Assembly (NCBI RefSeq): GCF_002741035.1
Contig: NZ_CP016808.1
Coordinates: forward strand, 3,582,501-3,646,500
Origin: Paenibacillus sp. BIHB 4019
GTDB taxonomy: Bacteria; Bacillota; Bacilli; Paenibacillales; Paenibacillaceae
Direction of reading: 5' to 3'
Length of the DNA stretch: 64,000 bases
Shown here: positions 9,506-18,461 of the stretch, piece after piece
How the letters are laid out: the number at the start of each line of letters is the position of its first letter
Position numbering within the stretch: the first letter of the stretch is position 1
Program-made: the position numbers and the translations under genes
Notes under the pieces: model-generated
Told to the model about the DNA's origin: nothing
The model's database searches: none
Seen by the model: the letters and a program-made list of their open reading frames with translations, nothing else

Positions 9506-10363
9506 TTGATAACAGCAAAAAGCTACTTTAGCGGAGCTGGTGGTATGGATTTAGGGATGTCCGACGCTGGAATTGAAGTCATCGAATCATACGAAATTGA
9601 CCGTGCTGCCTGTGGTACACTTCGCGCTAATTTTAGTCACAAGGTAAACGAAAGTGACATTACACAAATCACGGTACTGGACCAGCAAGATGCCGATGTT
9701 TATATCGGTACATTCCCTTGCACGAAATACAGTACTATAGCCGACATTCACGGGACTCGAACAGGCGATGACTTATTTCTACACTTTTTCCGACACGTCG
9801 CATTGGCGCAGCCAGAGGCGTATGTCATCGAAAATGTCCCTGGCATGAGAAAGTTTCAGGTTGTCATGGAGTGTCTGACGAAGTTGCCGAATTACTACGT
9901 CCGCGTGGAGTGTCCGGTAAATGCGAATATGTGGCTTCCGCAGGAACGTAAGCGCCTGATTGTAATTGGAACAAAGAAGCCGTTCGATACACTACGTTAC
10001 CCGGAAGGCTCACCAGTATCGATGCGGGATATCATCGACGTTGGGGCAGAAGTATACACGCCGGATTATGTTCAGAAGAGATTGGACGGTAATTATCGGG
10101 ACAAACCAATCATAACAGATTTAGACGGCAAGGCGCCTACATGCGTCGCGCATTACGCAAAAGATCGTTCCACACGTTTGATTGACGACGGCAAAAGCGT
10201 ACGGCCTTACTCGGTGCGTGAGTACGCAAGATTACAAGGCTTCCCGGACTGGTTCCACTTTGCAGGGACGGACAACGACGCATACAGGCAAATCGGAAAT
10301 GCCGTAGCTGTACCAATGGGTAGGTGGATCGGTAATGAACTTAGGCGATACTTTAGCGCGTAG
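9506..10363 (+). CDS. C5-cytosine DNA methyltransferase
   Basis: 285 residues, TTG start behind AGAGGTG. Dcm-family order of motifs: SAM-binding FSGAGGMDLGM (8-18), catalytic TFPCTKYS with C72, ENVPG (motif VI), QERKR (motif VIII) and the C-terminal QIGNAVAVPMG (motif X). All key motifs are present, so it is probably active. No partner endonuclease is adjacent; protection of phage DNA from host restriction is the likely role. Target sequence cannot be read from the protein. Confidence 0.93.
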   Translation: MITAKSYFSGAGGMDLGMSDAGIEVIESYEIDRAACGTLRANFSHKVNESDITQITVLDQQDADVYIGTFPCTKYSTIADIHGTRTGDDLFLHFFRHVALAQPEAYVIENVPGMRKFQVVMECLTKLPNYYVRVECPVNANMWLPQERKRLIVIGTKKPFDTLRYPEGSPVSMRDIIDVGAEVYTPDYVQKRLDGNYRDKPIITDLDGKAPTCVAHYAKDRSTRLIDDGKSVRPYSVREYARLQGFPDWFHFAGTDNDAYRQIGNAVAVPMGRWIGNELRRYFSA

Positions 10364-10399
10364 TCAAGTATATTCAATCAACGAAAGGACTGACGCTAT

Positions 10400-10609
10400 A
10401 TGAACGCAGTATTAACGAAAACACACGCAATTAAACCGACGCTTTCCCAATCGCTAAAACTCGGCGCTCACCTCAAACACGTACGTGACGCTGGCCTAGC
10501 GGACGCAATCGGAGGCTTCAACGAATGGATTGCGCTATGCGGCCTAACGCGGCAGCGGGCCGACCGCCTTATCGTGTTATGTGAGCGCGTTAACGGGAGA
10601 CGCCTGTAA
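10400..10609 (+). CDS. small hypothetical protein
   Basis: 69 residues behind AAAGGA. Short helical protein with a basic C-terminus (GLTRQRADRLIVLCERVNGRRL), possibly HTH-like. The last base of its stop codon is the first base of the next start. Confidence 0.5.
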   Translation: MNAVLTKTHAIKPTLSQSLKLGAHLKHVRDAGLADAIGGFNEWIALCGLTRQRADRLIVLCERVNGRRL

Positions 10610-10803
10610 TGACTACGGAAGCCAAACGCGATAAGCACGCTGCCGAGTACGCGAAAACTCCGCATTTGATGCTGCTCGATCTAGCGGAGATAGCGGCGGG
10701 TAACGATCGGCTGCGGCGCATGTGGCTCGGGAATTATTTCCGTGTTGCTGACGAAAGAAAACGTAGAAATCGTAAATTTGCGAGAGGAGCGAACGCAGTA
10801 TGA
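10609..10803 (+). CDS. small hypothetical protein
   Basis: 64 residues, strongly basic C-terminus (DERKRRNRKFARG). Overlaps both neighbours by 1-4 bp. Function unknown. Confidence 0.5.
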   Translation: MTTEAKRDKHAAEYAKTPHLMLLDLAEIAAGNDRLRRMWLGNYFRVADERKRRNRKFARGANAV

Positions 10804-11150
10804 AACGTAAAGAAGTAGTAGAGAAGTGGTGTACGTTGAGAGCGAGCGAGCATGACGCGTGGGTTGCCTCCGCTGTTATGGGTGCGGAAGTCATTGGAGG
10901 CAATGTTGAGAAAATACCGGAGGGGTTCCGGCCTGTACCGCGCTATACAGCGAGTATCTCCGAAGCCTGGAAGGTTGTTGAGAAAGTGCGTGAAGACTGG
11001 ATTCTTCAGCTACTGGATGGAGCGGGTTGGTGGAGCGTAGTCTTACTAAGTGACTGCGAAGATCGCTCTGACATCGACCCAGTCAACCTACCCACCGCAT
11101 CTGAGGCGATATGTCTCGCAGCTTTAATCGCAAAACTAACGAAGGAGTGA
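10800..11150 (+). CDS. phage ABA-sandwich-like protein
   Basis: 116 residues. The segment VPRYTASISEAWKVVEKVRE followed by a C-terminal EAICLAALIAKL helix matches the small ABA-sandwich proteins common in Bacillota phages, which have no established function. ATGA overlap with the preceding gene. Confidence 0.6.
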   Translation: MKRKEVVEKWCTLRASEHDAWVASAVMGAEVIGGNVEKIPEGFRPVPRYTASISEAWKVVEKVREDWILQLLDGAGWWSVVLLSDCEDRSDIDPVNLPTASEAICLAALIAKLTKE

Positions 11151-11157
11151 CGAAGTT

Positions 11158-11688
11158 ATGGCGCAAATTAACCGCGATAAAACCGCCTGCTTTACCGGTC
11201 ACCGTCCGAATAAAATCGGCGGCTACAACGAAAACAATCCGCAACGCAGGGCGATTAAGCAGCGGCTACGTACGGAAATCATCAACGCGATACTTGCCGG
11301 TTACGATACGTTCATCAGCGGGCTGGCTCTCGGCATCGATACGGACGCGGCAGAAATCGTAATCGAGCTGCGTGAAACGGATTATCCGGAGATTAAGCTT
11401 ATCGGCGCGGTACCGTTCGCGGGCCAGGAAAAAGCGTGGCCGTCCGCTTCCCAAGAACGATGGCGGCGAATCGTTGAACGCTGTGATACCGTTCACTACG
11501 TCAGCGATTGCGGATTCGCTTCGTGGAAAATGCAGCGCCGGAACGAATGGATGGTCGATTACGCTTCACTAGTTATCGCGGTATGGGACGGTACGAGCGG
11601 CGGAACCGGTAACTGCGTAGAGTATGCGCGCAAAGTAACGCATCAGCCGCGAGTCCTACAGATTAATCCGAAGGAGGGAACTAAGTGA
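11158..11688 (+). CDS. SLOG-domain (DUF1273/YpsA-like) protein
   Basis: 176 residues. The opening ACFTGHRPNKIGGY, the middle FISGLALGIDTDAAEIV and the late WDGTSGGTGNCVEYA are the glycine-rich strand-loop signatures of SLOG (DprA/YpsA-like Rossmann) proteins, thought to bind nucleotides. Phage versions have no settled role. Confidence 0.8.
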   Translation: MAQINRDKTACFTGHRPNKIGGYNENNPQRRAIKQRLRTEIINAILAGYDTFISGLALGIDTDAAEIVIELRETDYPEIKLIGAVPFAGQEKAWPSASQERWRRIVERCDTVHYVSDCGFASWKMQRRNEWMVDYASLVIAVWDGTSGGTGNCVEYARKVTHQPRVLQINPKEGTK

Positions 11689-11864
11689 CCGTTAAATACG
11701 AAGACTTACCAAAAGGGTTGTACGCAGCATACAATCTACTGACTTCTGAAGTAGTCGGTTTCGTTAGAGCTTATGATAATATGGCGGCGCACGGTTTAGC
11801 TGTGAAGCACTACGGCGCAAATATCAACGTACGCTCCGTAATAAAAGTCGTCGAACAGGAGTGA
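11685..11864 (+). CDS. small hypothetical protein
   Basis: 59 residues, GTG start overlapping the previous stop by 4 bp and preceded by AAGGAGG. Begins MTVKYEDLPKGLYAAYN. No family recognised. Confidence 0.5.
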   Translation: MTVKYEDLPKGLYAAYNLLTSEVVGFVRAYDNMAAHGLAVKHYGANINVRSVIKVVEQE

Positions 11865-11866
11865 TT

Positions 11867-12637
11867 ACGATTACACACGCAGACAAATGCCTTCTTCAGG
11901 CGCAATGTTCGGCGGCTGGCTCCGTAAGCTGCTCGCGCCTATGTACGTCATATATCGCGATGCACGGACTTAACGGCGCAGGCGGGCGATCAGCGGCGGC
12001 TAATGTTCCGAGCGCGTATCGTTCAGTGACTTTAGCTACGAGTAAAGCGCGGATAAGTCAGCCGGAGATACACGTATTAGCAGACCGATACGCGTCTACG
12101 TTCGGCCGCCAATTCGGACCAGATGCGGACGGTAATACGCAAATTAAATCGCTTTACCTCTATAGCAGCGAACCAGGAACGGGCAAGACTACAACAGCGG
12201 TCGCGCTACTTAATGCGTACTTGATCGCGCATTATATCGGCAGTATTAAGCGCGGACAGGCACCGGTAGAGCGGCCCGCATATTTTCTTGATGTGACCGA
12301 ATGGCAGGCGGATTATAACGCGTTTAACAGACCACGCGTCCCGGAAGAAGTAGCAGCGCCCGCCGCCGTCCGTTTTTACGCAGCTCAACGTATAGCGGCG
12401 ACTGTTCCGTTCCTTGTTATGGATGAAATCGGTGTACGTGACGCGACCGACGCATTTCGCACCGACTTGCATACGGTAATTAACGGACGAGTGTCAAATG
12501 AGCTTCCAACCGTATATACATCCAATATTACGCTCAAGGAAACCGTAGCGTTATTTGACAAGCGAGTGGCTGACCGGATGCGTGACCAGTGCGGAGAATT
12601 AACGTATAAAGGCGAAAGTAAGCGCGGTATGCGTTAA
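11867..12637 (+). CDS. DnaC/DnaI-like helicase loader ATPase
   Basis: About 256 residues. Cys-rich N-terminus (four Cys within the first 30 residues) as in DnaI-type zinc-binding loaders, then Walker A SSEPGTGKTT, Walker B FLVMDEIG, sensor VYTSN and an arginine-finger region RVADRMRD. It would load the helicase encoded at 12892. Start: AGGAG at 11857-11861 points to an ACG at 11867; a GTG at 11861 lies inside the Shine-Dalgarno itself. See the finding on near-cognate starts. Confidence 0.85.
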   Translation, partial: TITHADKCLLQAQCSAAGSVSCSRLCTSYIAMHGLNGAGGRSAAANVPSAYRSVTLATSKARISQPEIHVLADRYASTFGRQFGPDADGNTQIKSLYLYSSEPGTGKTTTAVALLNAYLIAHYIGSIKRGQAPVERPAYFLDVTEWQADYNAFNRPRVPEEVAAPAAVRFYAAQRIAATVPFLVMDEIGVRDATDAFRTDLHTVINGRVSNELPTVYTSNITLKETVALFDKRVADRMRDQCGELTYKGESKRGMR

Positions 12638-12891
12638 TATGTGGAGCTGCGATTTAAGGAGATATCGTGAGAATGACGGAGTTGTGGATAACCTAACCAA
12701 TATAATACTTACAGAAAAAAGTTGGGAATATCCCTTCTCACTAGGAAGATAACTGTAACGAGTACGGTGAAAGCCGTATAAAAATCGGTTATTAGCGTCA
12801 TTAATTAATTTCCGCATTTTGGAGCGATTCGCGTTTTGCGGAAGTTGCGAAAAATTCCCGGCGAAAATATAATACGGAGGAGGCGGAACAC
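12638..12891. other. 254-bp gene-free region with DnaA-box-like sequence
   Basis: Between helicase loader and helicase. Contains TGTGGATAA at 12683-12691, a perfect match (reverse strand) to the DnaA box TTATCCACA, a TATAAT at 12701, and AT-rich stretches. Such a site beside loader, helicase and primase is a candidate replication origin. A 9-codon reading frame with a good ribosome site starts at 12670 but is too short to call. Confidence 0.35.
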
Positions 12892-14256
12892 ATGAGCGTT
12901 ACCGAAACGCTTTTATCGAAAATCATTGACGCTAACGACGTTCCGGCACTGGATAGATTCGCGATTACTGCGGACATGTTCCAGACGCAAACGGAACGCG
13001 AAGCGCACGATTTCATACGCAAGTACAGCGCAGAGAATCGCGGCCAATCTCCGTCATACGCAACGCTCGTTTCGAACGTGCCGGACTTTACTTATATTCC
13101 GGCAGTTACGGATTCGTACGAATACCTGGCGCGTAAGCTTAAAGAGACGTACGGCAAGCGTGCGGTAGCGGACTACTTCGAGAGCGGTGAGATTAACGCG
13201 CGGTTCCAGGACGTAGGCAAGACGCTGACGCTCGACGATTTCGTCGGTGTACTGACCGCCAAGCTTGAAGAGATACGCGTACGAGCGTCTGTCCGAAATG
13301 TAATCGGAATCGACGTAAAAGCTGGCGCGGCTAAGTTTCTCGCGGAATACCAGGCGCGTGCTGCCGGTTTATCAAGCCGCATATGGGCGTCGAAGTTTCC
13401 ATCCGTTAATGAAGCGCTTGGTGGCGGTTACTATTCGTCGAACATGTACGTCGTGTACGCGAGGTCTGGACGCGGTAAGTCGATTCTTACGATGGAGGAG
13501 GCGATAGAGTTTGCGTTTCAAGGCGCGTTCGTACTCGTATGGGCGCTAGAAATGGGTTGGTTCGAGTGGATGGCGCGATTCTTCTCGTCAGTTAGCGCAC
13601 GCGACGGAATGACTACGGCGACGGTCGACGGTATTGACTATACAGCGGGCTTCAATAACCGCGATCTTCAAGCAGCTCGCCTTGACGCGGAATATGAAGC
13701 GGCGTTCACGCAGTTTATTACGGAAGTTAACGAGATCGTGCCTGGCCGAATCATTCTCCGATCGACGGACGAAGAAGGCTTTACCGAACGCAATTTAGCG
13801 GGCCTGTGCGCGGACATTATCGAGACGAAAGCGGACGTTGTTATCGTTGATCCGTTCTATTACCTCGATTACGAAGCGAACACGTCGAAAACGGCAGGCG
13901 GAGACGCTGCGGCAACATCGCGTAAATTGCGTATCATGACGGGCGCGCTCGGTGTATTGACATTAGCAATAACGCAAGCGGACGAAGACGCATCCGAGAA
14001 GAACGAAGATGGAGTCCGCGAGTTGAAGCCGCCTAAGCGATCGGAGGTTAAGAAGACGAAAGCGCTACTCGAAGACGCGGCCGCACTCATCGGAATTGAT
14101 ACGCTAGCCCATGAAGGACGCGGCGTTATTGAGATCGGAAAGGGACGCAGCGGCGGTGAGGATACGCGCATTGAAATCGTGTATTTGCCGAATTGGGGGA
14201 TCGTCCGCGAACCGGACCATACGGACCAGGCTGCGCAATTTTCGGGAACGTTCTAA
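12892..14256 (+). CDS. replicative DNA helicase (DnaB-like)
   Basis: 454 residues, ATG behind GGAGGAGG. N-terminal helical domain (about 1-150), then a RecA-like motor: Walker A YARSGRGKSILT near 190, ALEMGWFEW (H1a-like) and a DVVIVDPFYYLD Walker B near 320. It unwinds DNA at the phage fork; loader upstream and primase downstream complete the priming set. Confidence 0.9.
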   Translation: MSVTETLLSKIIDANDVPALDRFAITADMFQTQTEREAHDFIRKYSAENRGQSPSYATLVSNVPDFTYIPAVTDSYEYLARKLKETYGKRAVADYFESGEINARFQDVGKTLTLDDFVGVLTAKLEEIRVRASVRNVIGIDVKAGAAKFLAEYQARAAGLSSRIWASKFPSVNEALGGGYYSSNMYVVYARSGRGKSILTMEEAIEFAFQGAFVLVWALEMGWFEWMARFFSSVSARDGMTTATVDGIDYTAGFNNRDLQAARLDAEYEAAFTQFITEVNEIVPGRIILRSTDEEGFTERNLAGLCADIIETKADVVIVDPFYYLDYEANTSKTAGGDAAATSRKLRIMTGALGVLTLAITQADEDASEKNEDGVRELKPPKRSEVKKTKALLEDAAALIGIDTLAHEGRGVIEIGKGRSGGEDTRIEIVYLPNWGIVREPDHTDQAAQFSGTF

Positions 14257-14332
14257 TGCAGCGGTATTTACACTAGCGAAATACGAACGTATGTGCTACT
14301 ATATTCTCGTGAGGAGGGAGCGATAATACCGC

Positions 14333-15292
14333 ATGATAGACGTACGAGCCGAGCTTGAGGAGTACGAATTTAACGCAGCAACGTGGACGGATACGCGCTT
14401 ACTCGCAGCTTCGCCGTTTAGATACGACCGTCATCCGTCCTTTTACGTAATCCTGGACGCTGATGACGAGGCTTACGGATGTTGGGGCGATAGCGGCGCG
14501 AATGATCCGGAATGGCAACGCGGCGGCTTCGTAATGTTGCTCGCATTTCTACGCAATGAAACATCGGAAGAGGCGCGCGAATACCTTGACACTAAGTACG
14601 GCAGCGGACCGGAGATTGACTCGGCCGAGATTACGCTACGGCTGCCGAAGCTGAAGGAGGACAAGCCTCGGATAACGCGGATTGACGAACGGATACTCGA
14701 CGAATATAAGTTCCGCCATCCGTATCTAGAGCGGCGAGGCATTTCCGAACCGGTTCAGCGGCTTATGAACGTGGGATATGATCGCGATAGGCAGGCGATT
14801 ACATTACCGTGGTATAACGCTGATGGGACGTTGGGTAACGTGAAGTACCGGCGCATCGACAGTAAAACGTTTTGGTACACTAAGGGCGGCCGACCTATAC
14901 GCGAAATGTTGTACGGGATTCACATTGCGTACGGACAGAAGCTGCGGAAAGCTGCGCTAGTTGAGGCAGAGATCGACGCGCAAACGTTAATGAGCGCAGG
15001 CATATTCACGATCGCTACGGGCGGCAGCGCGTTTACGGAGGCCAAGCGGGATTTATTATTGCGGTCGCCTATCGAAGAGGTGACGTTATGGCGAGATAAT
15101 GACGCGGCCGGTCGCAAATGGCGTAATAAGGTAGCAACGGAATTGAACGGGCATATTGACGTGAAATTGGCGTTAATGCGCGGAAAATATAAGGACGTAA
15201 ACGAATGCGCTTGTAACGGAGGCAATATTCGACAATTCAAAACGCGTAATTGTCGAAATTTATCGGTAAATTTACATTGCTGTCAGGCGTAG
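14333..15292 (+). CDS. DNA primase with TOPRIM domain
   Basis: 319 residues. The N-terminal part (SPFRYDRHPSFYV, GCWGDSG) matches the phage primase N-domain without a complete zinc ribbon; TOPRIM shows ALVEAEIDAQ (catalytic Glu) and LWRDNDAAGRKW (Asp-x-Asp). It makes primers for the phage polymerase. The last 20 codons overlap two perfect inverted repeats and look unlike the rest, so the C-terminus may be altered. Confidence 0.85.
   Translation: MIDVRAELEEYEFNAATWTDTRLLAASPFRYDRHPSFYVILDADDEAYGCWGDSGANDPEWQRGGFVMLLAFLRNETSEEAREYLDTKYGSGPEIDSAEITLRLPKLKEDKPRITRIDERILDEYKFRHPYLERRGISEPVQRLMNVGYDRDRQAITLPWYNADGTLGNVKYRRIDSKTFWYTKGGRPIREMLYGIHIAYGQKLRKAALVEAEIDAQTLMSAGIFTIATGGSAFTEAKRDLLLRSPIEEVTLWRDNDAAGRKWRNKVATELNGHIDVKLALMRGKYKDVNECACNGGNIRQFKTRNCRNLSVNLHCCQA
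15230..15273. repeat. two adjacent perfect inverted repeats
   Basis: CGACAATT/AATTGTCG (15230-15255, 10-bp loop) immediately followed by AAATTTA-TCGG-TAAATTT (15256-15273). Both lie within the end of the primase gene; the second is not followed by a T-run, so an ordinary terminator is unlikely. Confidence 0.7.
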
Positions 15293-15361
15293 GAACTAGT
15301 ACAATATGGGAACGGCTGTGTCGTTTCTACAGAACGTAGAATTTCACGGTAGGCCGAGCGC

Positions 15362-15577
15362 TTATTTCGGCTTAATCTCGTAAAGGTCGCGCGGACTGAT
15401 ATCCAACGCATCAGCTAAACGTATTGCGACGAGTAAAGACATGTTCTTGCGGCGATTAGTCGCGTAGAACGATATAATCCCCTCATCTACGCCGGATCGT
15501 TCGGCGAGCTGGCGTTGTGTCCAGTTGCGTTCTACGAGTAAGTCTTTAATAAGGCAGCGGCCGACCGAAATCGGCAT
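15362..15577 (-). CDS. XRE-family regulator
   Basis: 71 residues, almost entirely one HTH (WTQRQLAERSGVDEGIISFYATNRR). Leftward, standing between the primase and the sigma-like gene; it diverges from promoter-like element copy 2. No clear operator palindrome was seen. Probably a small transcription regulator. Confidence 0.75.
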   Translation of the reverse strand: MPISVGRCLIKDLLVERNWTQRQLAERSGVDEGIISFYATNRRKNMSLLVAIRLADALDISPRDLYEIKPK

Positions 15578-15608
15578 CGCGCAAACCCTCCGTAAAACAT
15601 TTATAAAA

Positions 15609-15664
15609 TTATTTTACCGCAATTGTGCAGAATCTAAACGGCTAACGACTAAGTATATGTAAGG
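15609..15664 (+). promoter_or_regulatory. phage promoter-like element, copy 2
   Basis: TTATTTTACC, TTGTGC at +14, 17-bp spacer, CGACTA (15646-15651), AAGG at +15. Same geometry as copies at 5281 and 31635. No terminator precedes this copy, so the conserved TTATTTTAC is not just a terminator tail. It lies 28 bp before the sigma-like gene. Confidence 0.6.
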
Positions 15665-15691
15665 ATGATAACTGATAACGAGGTGACGCGA

Positions 15692-16303
15692 TTGAGTAAC
15701 GTAAAACTAAATATGCTACACGCTAAATACCTAAGTTGCAGCGTTGAAGAAAAGAACGATATCTTTTCCGAAATCTACGCAGCTACTACTAAACAGCGTG
15801 AAATGAACAGGGACAAGATTGTTTCCCAAGGCTACGGAGATCATGACGACGCGCTAACGTTGTTTGATAACGTAATCTGGGATATGGTAAGCGACGCGAG
15901 AATTACAGATTTCGAACGGACGTTAAACGCAAGGCTGCGAAAGAGAAGGATTGATGCTCTAAGAAGTAACGTACGCAGGAGATCGCGGCAACGATCGCTT
16001 GATACGATGATGGATGACGGAGATATCTCAGACGCTAACTTGCGAAGTGATTACGCAATTGAAACCGAAGTTTTAACGAAAGAAGCCGACCACCGGCAAG
16101 TGATCGACTCTATCGTTGACCCATCCCAGGTCGATACCGTTACGACGCTAATCGTAACCGCATTTCCCGAATACAAATCCATTGCGGCGCTCGCTAAAGC
16201 GCTAGGATTGCACCACGAGGTTGTTAAACGTAAGTTGCACGCTTTGTCACGCAGATACGACGCTAATCGTTTCGGTGACTATCGCGATTACCTCGCCGTC
16301 TAA
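15692..16303 (+). CDS. sigma-factor-like protein
   Basis: 203 residues from the TTG behind GAGGTG (an ATG 27 bp earlier has an SD only 0-1 bp away). Layout fits an ECF/sigma-70-like factor: a region-2-like helical part (DNVIWDMVSDARITDFERTLNARLRKRR, residues ~60-95), a basic linker, and a region-4-like HTH (SIAALAKALGLHHEVVKRKLHAL, ~165-190). It may direct host RNA polymerase to phage promoters; the three-copy element is a candidate target. Similarity is by pattern only. Confidence 0.6.
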   Translation: MSNVKLNMLHAKYLSCSVEEKNDIFSEIYAATTKQREMNRDKIVSQGYGDHDDALTLFDNVIWDMVSDARITDFERTLNARLRKRRIDALRSNVRRRSRQRSLDTMMDDGDISDANLRSDYAIETEVLTKEADHRQVIDSIVDPSQVDTVTTLIVTAFPEYKSIAALAKALGLHHEVVKRKLHALSRRYDANRFGDYRDYLAV

Positions 16304-16514
16304 CATTACCATTATACCACACGTCTTGAAACTTGAAAAATAAGTAAATTTTAACGTTTGCTCTGGCGAGTAGGCATATCGCCAAAAACGACCGTTACAA
16401 TCCACACTATAGGTCTGTCCATTGGTGTTGTTGGTTAAATATTACATTGCCAATAATACCTCAACAAAAAGATACTGTCAATATCTTTTCAGTAAATAAA
16501 CGGAGGTTACACGT
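16304..16514. other. 211-bp AT-rich gene-free region
   Basis: Contains a hairpin TGGCGA/TCGCCA (16364-16384) and an inverted repeat AAAGATA/TATCTTT (about 16478-16498). Base composition is visibly more AT-rich and CpG-poor than the surrounding phage genes. No gene supported. Confidence 0.4.
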
Positions 16515-16664
16515 ATGATTAACGTAAAAATACGCAAGTCAGACGCAAATTGTTCACATATTGCGCGCCTTCATCTCGATTATAACGGAGCGCTTCCACT
16601 ATATATGGATTCGGCCGATCTTATACCGCGCCATCTTTACGTAAAGGCGGTGCGCGTCGGATGA
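16515..16664 (+). CDS. small hypothetical protein
   Basis: 49 residues, ATG behind CGGAGG, ending in an ATGA overlap with the next gene. Begins MINVKIRKSD. No family recognised. Confidence 0.5.
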   Translation: MINVKIRKSDANCSHIARLHLDYNGALPLYMDSADLIPRHLYVKAVRVG

Positions 16665-17236
16665 GTAACAACGTAATAGCTGCGATCGATCCGGCTGCGG
16701 GAACGCACTTTACCGGCAAAATCTTCGTAACGCCGCACGCACTGGATGAAGCCGTTAAGGATTTCGGCGTCGAACGGGCTAAAGCGCCTATGTACGTAAT
16801 GGACAACTTACGCCGCGCCGCTTTTATAGCGCATATCGTAAACGAGGACGGTCGACCTTCGCGCTTGTTCGGGTATAGGCGCATGGCATTCGTCGTCGCG
16901 CCGGATACTGCAACTGTAATTACGGTTTATCCGCGTCATAATGTGAATCCGACGCTTGCAGAATCGGTTCAGCGCGTGCTAATCCGCTCGCTGAAGGCTG
17001 CCGCCCGTAAGGAGCGCGCCGAGTCAAAGCGCACCGCCGTAGCAATAGCGACACTAAACGTAGAATATGCGGAATGTGAGCTGCGAAAAGTACGGTCAAA
17101 CTCCGTTAAAACAATCGAATCTATGACGGTTCGGCAAACGGAAATTAAACGAGAAATTAACGTTATGGAACGCGACCTACTCGAATTGCGCCGCGAGAAT
17201 ACGAATCTGGCGAATAGTATCATCGTCTATCTGTAG
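16661..17236 (+). CDS. hypothetical protein with C-terminal coiled coil
   Basis: 191 residues. Residues 1-100 form a compact alpha/beta region (FVTPHALDEAVKDFGVERAKAP, FGYRRMAFVVAPDTATVITVYP); residues ~110-185 are a charged coiled coil (MERDLLELRRENTNLAN). Function unknown. Confidence 0.6.
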   Translation: MSNNVIAAIDPAAGTHFTGKIFVTPHALDEAVKDFGVERAKAPMYVMDNLRRAAFIAHIVNEDGRPSRLFGYRRMAFVVAPDTATVITVYPRHNVNPTLAESVQRVLIRSLKAAARKERAESKRTAVAIATLNVEYAECELRKVRSNSVKTIESMTVRQTEIKREINVMERDLLELRRENTNLANSIIVYL

Positions 17237-17255
17237 GAGATTTACGCGGGACTTG

Positions 17256-17321
17256 ATCCTGCGTCGTCTAGGCGGTATTAATGCGGTTCAGACCGTTAAT
17301 ACCGTCCAGCGGACGCAGGAT
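17256..17321. other. large nested hairpin element
   Basis: Three nested perfect stems: ATCCTGCGTC/GACGCAGGAT (17256-17265 with 17312-17321), CGGTATTAA/TTAATACCG (17273-17281 with 17296-17304), and GGT-TCAG-ACC at the tip. No T-run follows. It fills the gap before the SSB-like gene and is too regular to be chance. Role unknown. Confidence 0.7.
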
Positions 17322-17361
17322 AGGCGCGATCCGAAAATAACCCGAAAAGGAACGTGATTGA

Positions 17362-18156
17362 ATGAGTCAATTTACGAAACGTGGTTCGGCGGCAGTAGAG
17401 TCCGCAACAGCAGAGAAGGACGCAACAACTTCGTTACATGTACCGTTCCCGTCCGGCACTACGTTGAAAGTACGCATCAAGTCGGCCGAGGACAGCGCGG
17501 AATACTATGCACACGGTATCTTCGGAAAGGTAAATACGTTTGTACCGAAAGTACCCGCTGAGCGTAACGCAAAAGGTTACGTAACCGCTAATCATTCCGT
17601 ATGGGATCGTGCGGCCGACTTGTTGTATGCCGACGCGAAAGCTGCGAAGGACGGCGGCGACGAGAAAGGCGCGGAAGAAATCCGCAAACAAGCGTACTTG
17701 CTTAAGTCGAAAGCGCGCTACCTCGTAGGCTTCGGAAATCTCGAAACAGGCGAAGACGGCTTTGTTGACTTGACGCCGAAACAGGCGAAAGGTGTATTTG
17801 CGGCCATCAATAAGTACGCGAAACGTCTCGATAAGATCGCGTTCGAGCTGACGAAATCCGGATCATCTACGGATACGGCCGTAACTTTGTCGCCTATTAT
17901 CGACATGGACGAAGACCTGACGGACGTTGAACGTGAGAACTTCGCTAAGACAGGTGAGTCTCCGTTCGATTTCGCAGCTTTCGAAGGTTTCCTCTTTGAA
18001 GCGGACGAAGCGGAGCAAACGAAGAACCTCGTAATTGCCGGTTTCGATATCGCACGCCTCGGCCTGTCGATCGGAGCGGCAGCAGCTTCAAGCGCGCCAG
18101 CCACGGACGAATCCGCGCCAATCTCGGACACAGACGCTCCACCGGTCAATTTCTAA
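17362..18156 (+). CDS. single-stranded DNA-binding protein-like
   Basis: 264 residues. An OB-like core (TLKVRIKSAEDSAEYYAHGIFGKVNTFVPK, then SVWDRAADLLYADA and ARYLVGFGNLETGEDGFVDL) and an acidic, flexible C-terminal tail (ATDESAPISDTDAPPVNF) resemble gp32-like phage SSBs, whose acidic tails bind replisome partners. Position among helicase, primase and polymerase agrees. Identification is by pattern; ATG at 17362 has AAAGGA upstream. Confidence 0.6.
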   Translation: MSQFTKRGSAAVESATAEKDATTSLHVPFPSGTTLKVRIKSAEDSAEYYAHGIFGKVNTFVPKVPAERNAKGYVTANHSVWDRAADLLYADAKAAKDGGDEKGAEEIRKQAYLLKSKARYLVGFGNLETGEDGFVDLTPKQAKGVFAAINKYAKRLDKIAFELTKSGSSTDTAVTLSPIIDMDEDLTDVERENFAKTGESPFDFAAFEGFLFEADEAEQTKNLVIAGFDIARLGLSIGAAAASSAPATDESAPISDTDAPPVNF

Positions 18157-18215
18157 CGCGTTGGTCGCGTTGATCACACGAAAATCAGCTCGTCAAATAC
18201 GAAAGGGGAACGAAT

Positions 18216-18461
18216 ATGAACCGATTTAACTCGAAGCTTAACCGTATCAACCGCGCGTCTAACAAAGCCCTAGCACAGTTTACGTCAACTATGCGCAGCC
18301 TTATCCGCCAAAACGAGAAGCTTGACGCAGTAATCGACGAATCGGACGCGGAGATCAACGCGCTAGAAGAAACGCGCAACCTCGCCGTCATCGCACGCAA
18401 CGAGAATCGCGCGGTCATTAAGTGGATTGATGCGCTCGTTAACGGAAGTGTCGCGGAATGA
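18216..18461 (+). CDS. small coiled-coil protein
   Basis: 81 residues, largely one amphipathic helix (SLIRQNEKLDAVIDESDAEI). AAAGGGG before ATG. ATGA overlap with the next gene. Function unknown. Confidence 0.55.
   Translation: MNRFNSKLNRINRASNKALAQFTSTMRSLIRQNEKLDAVIDESDAEINALEETRNLAVIARNENRAVIKWIDALVNGSVAE

Noticed and set aside
12670..12699. Nine-codon leader peptide with a good ribosome site
   Set aside because: Too short to support; no attenuator pairing seen downstream.
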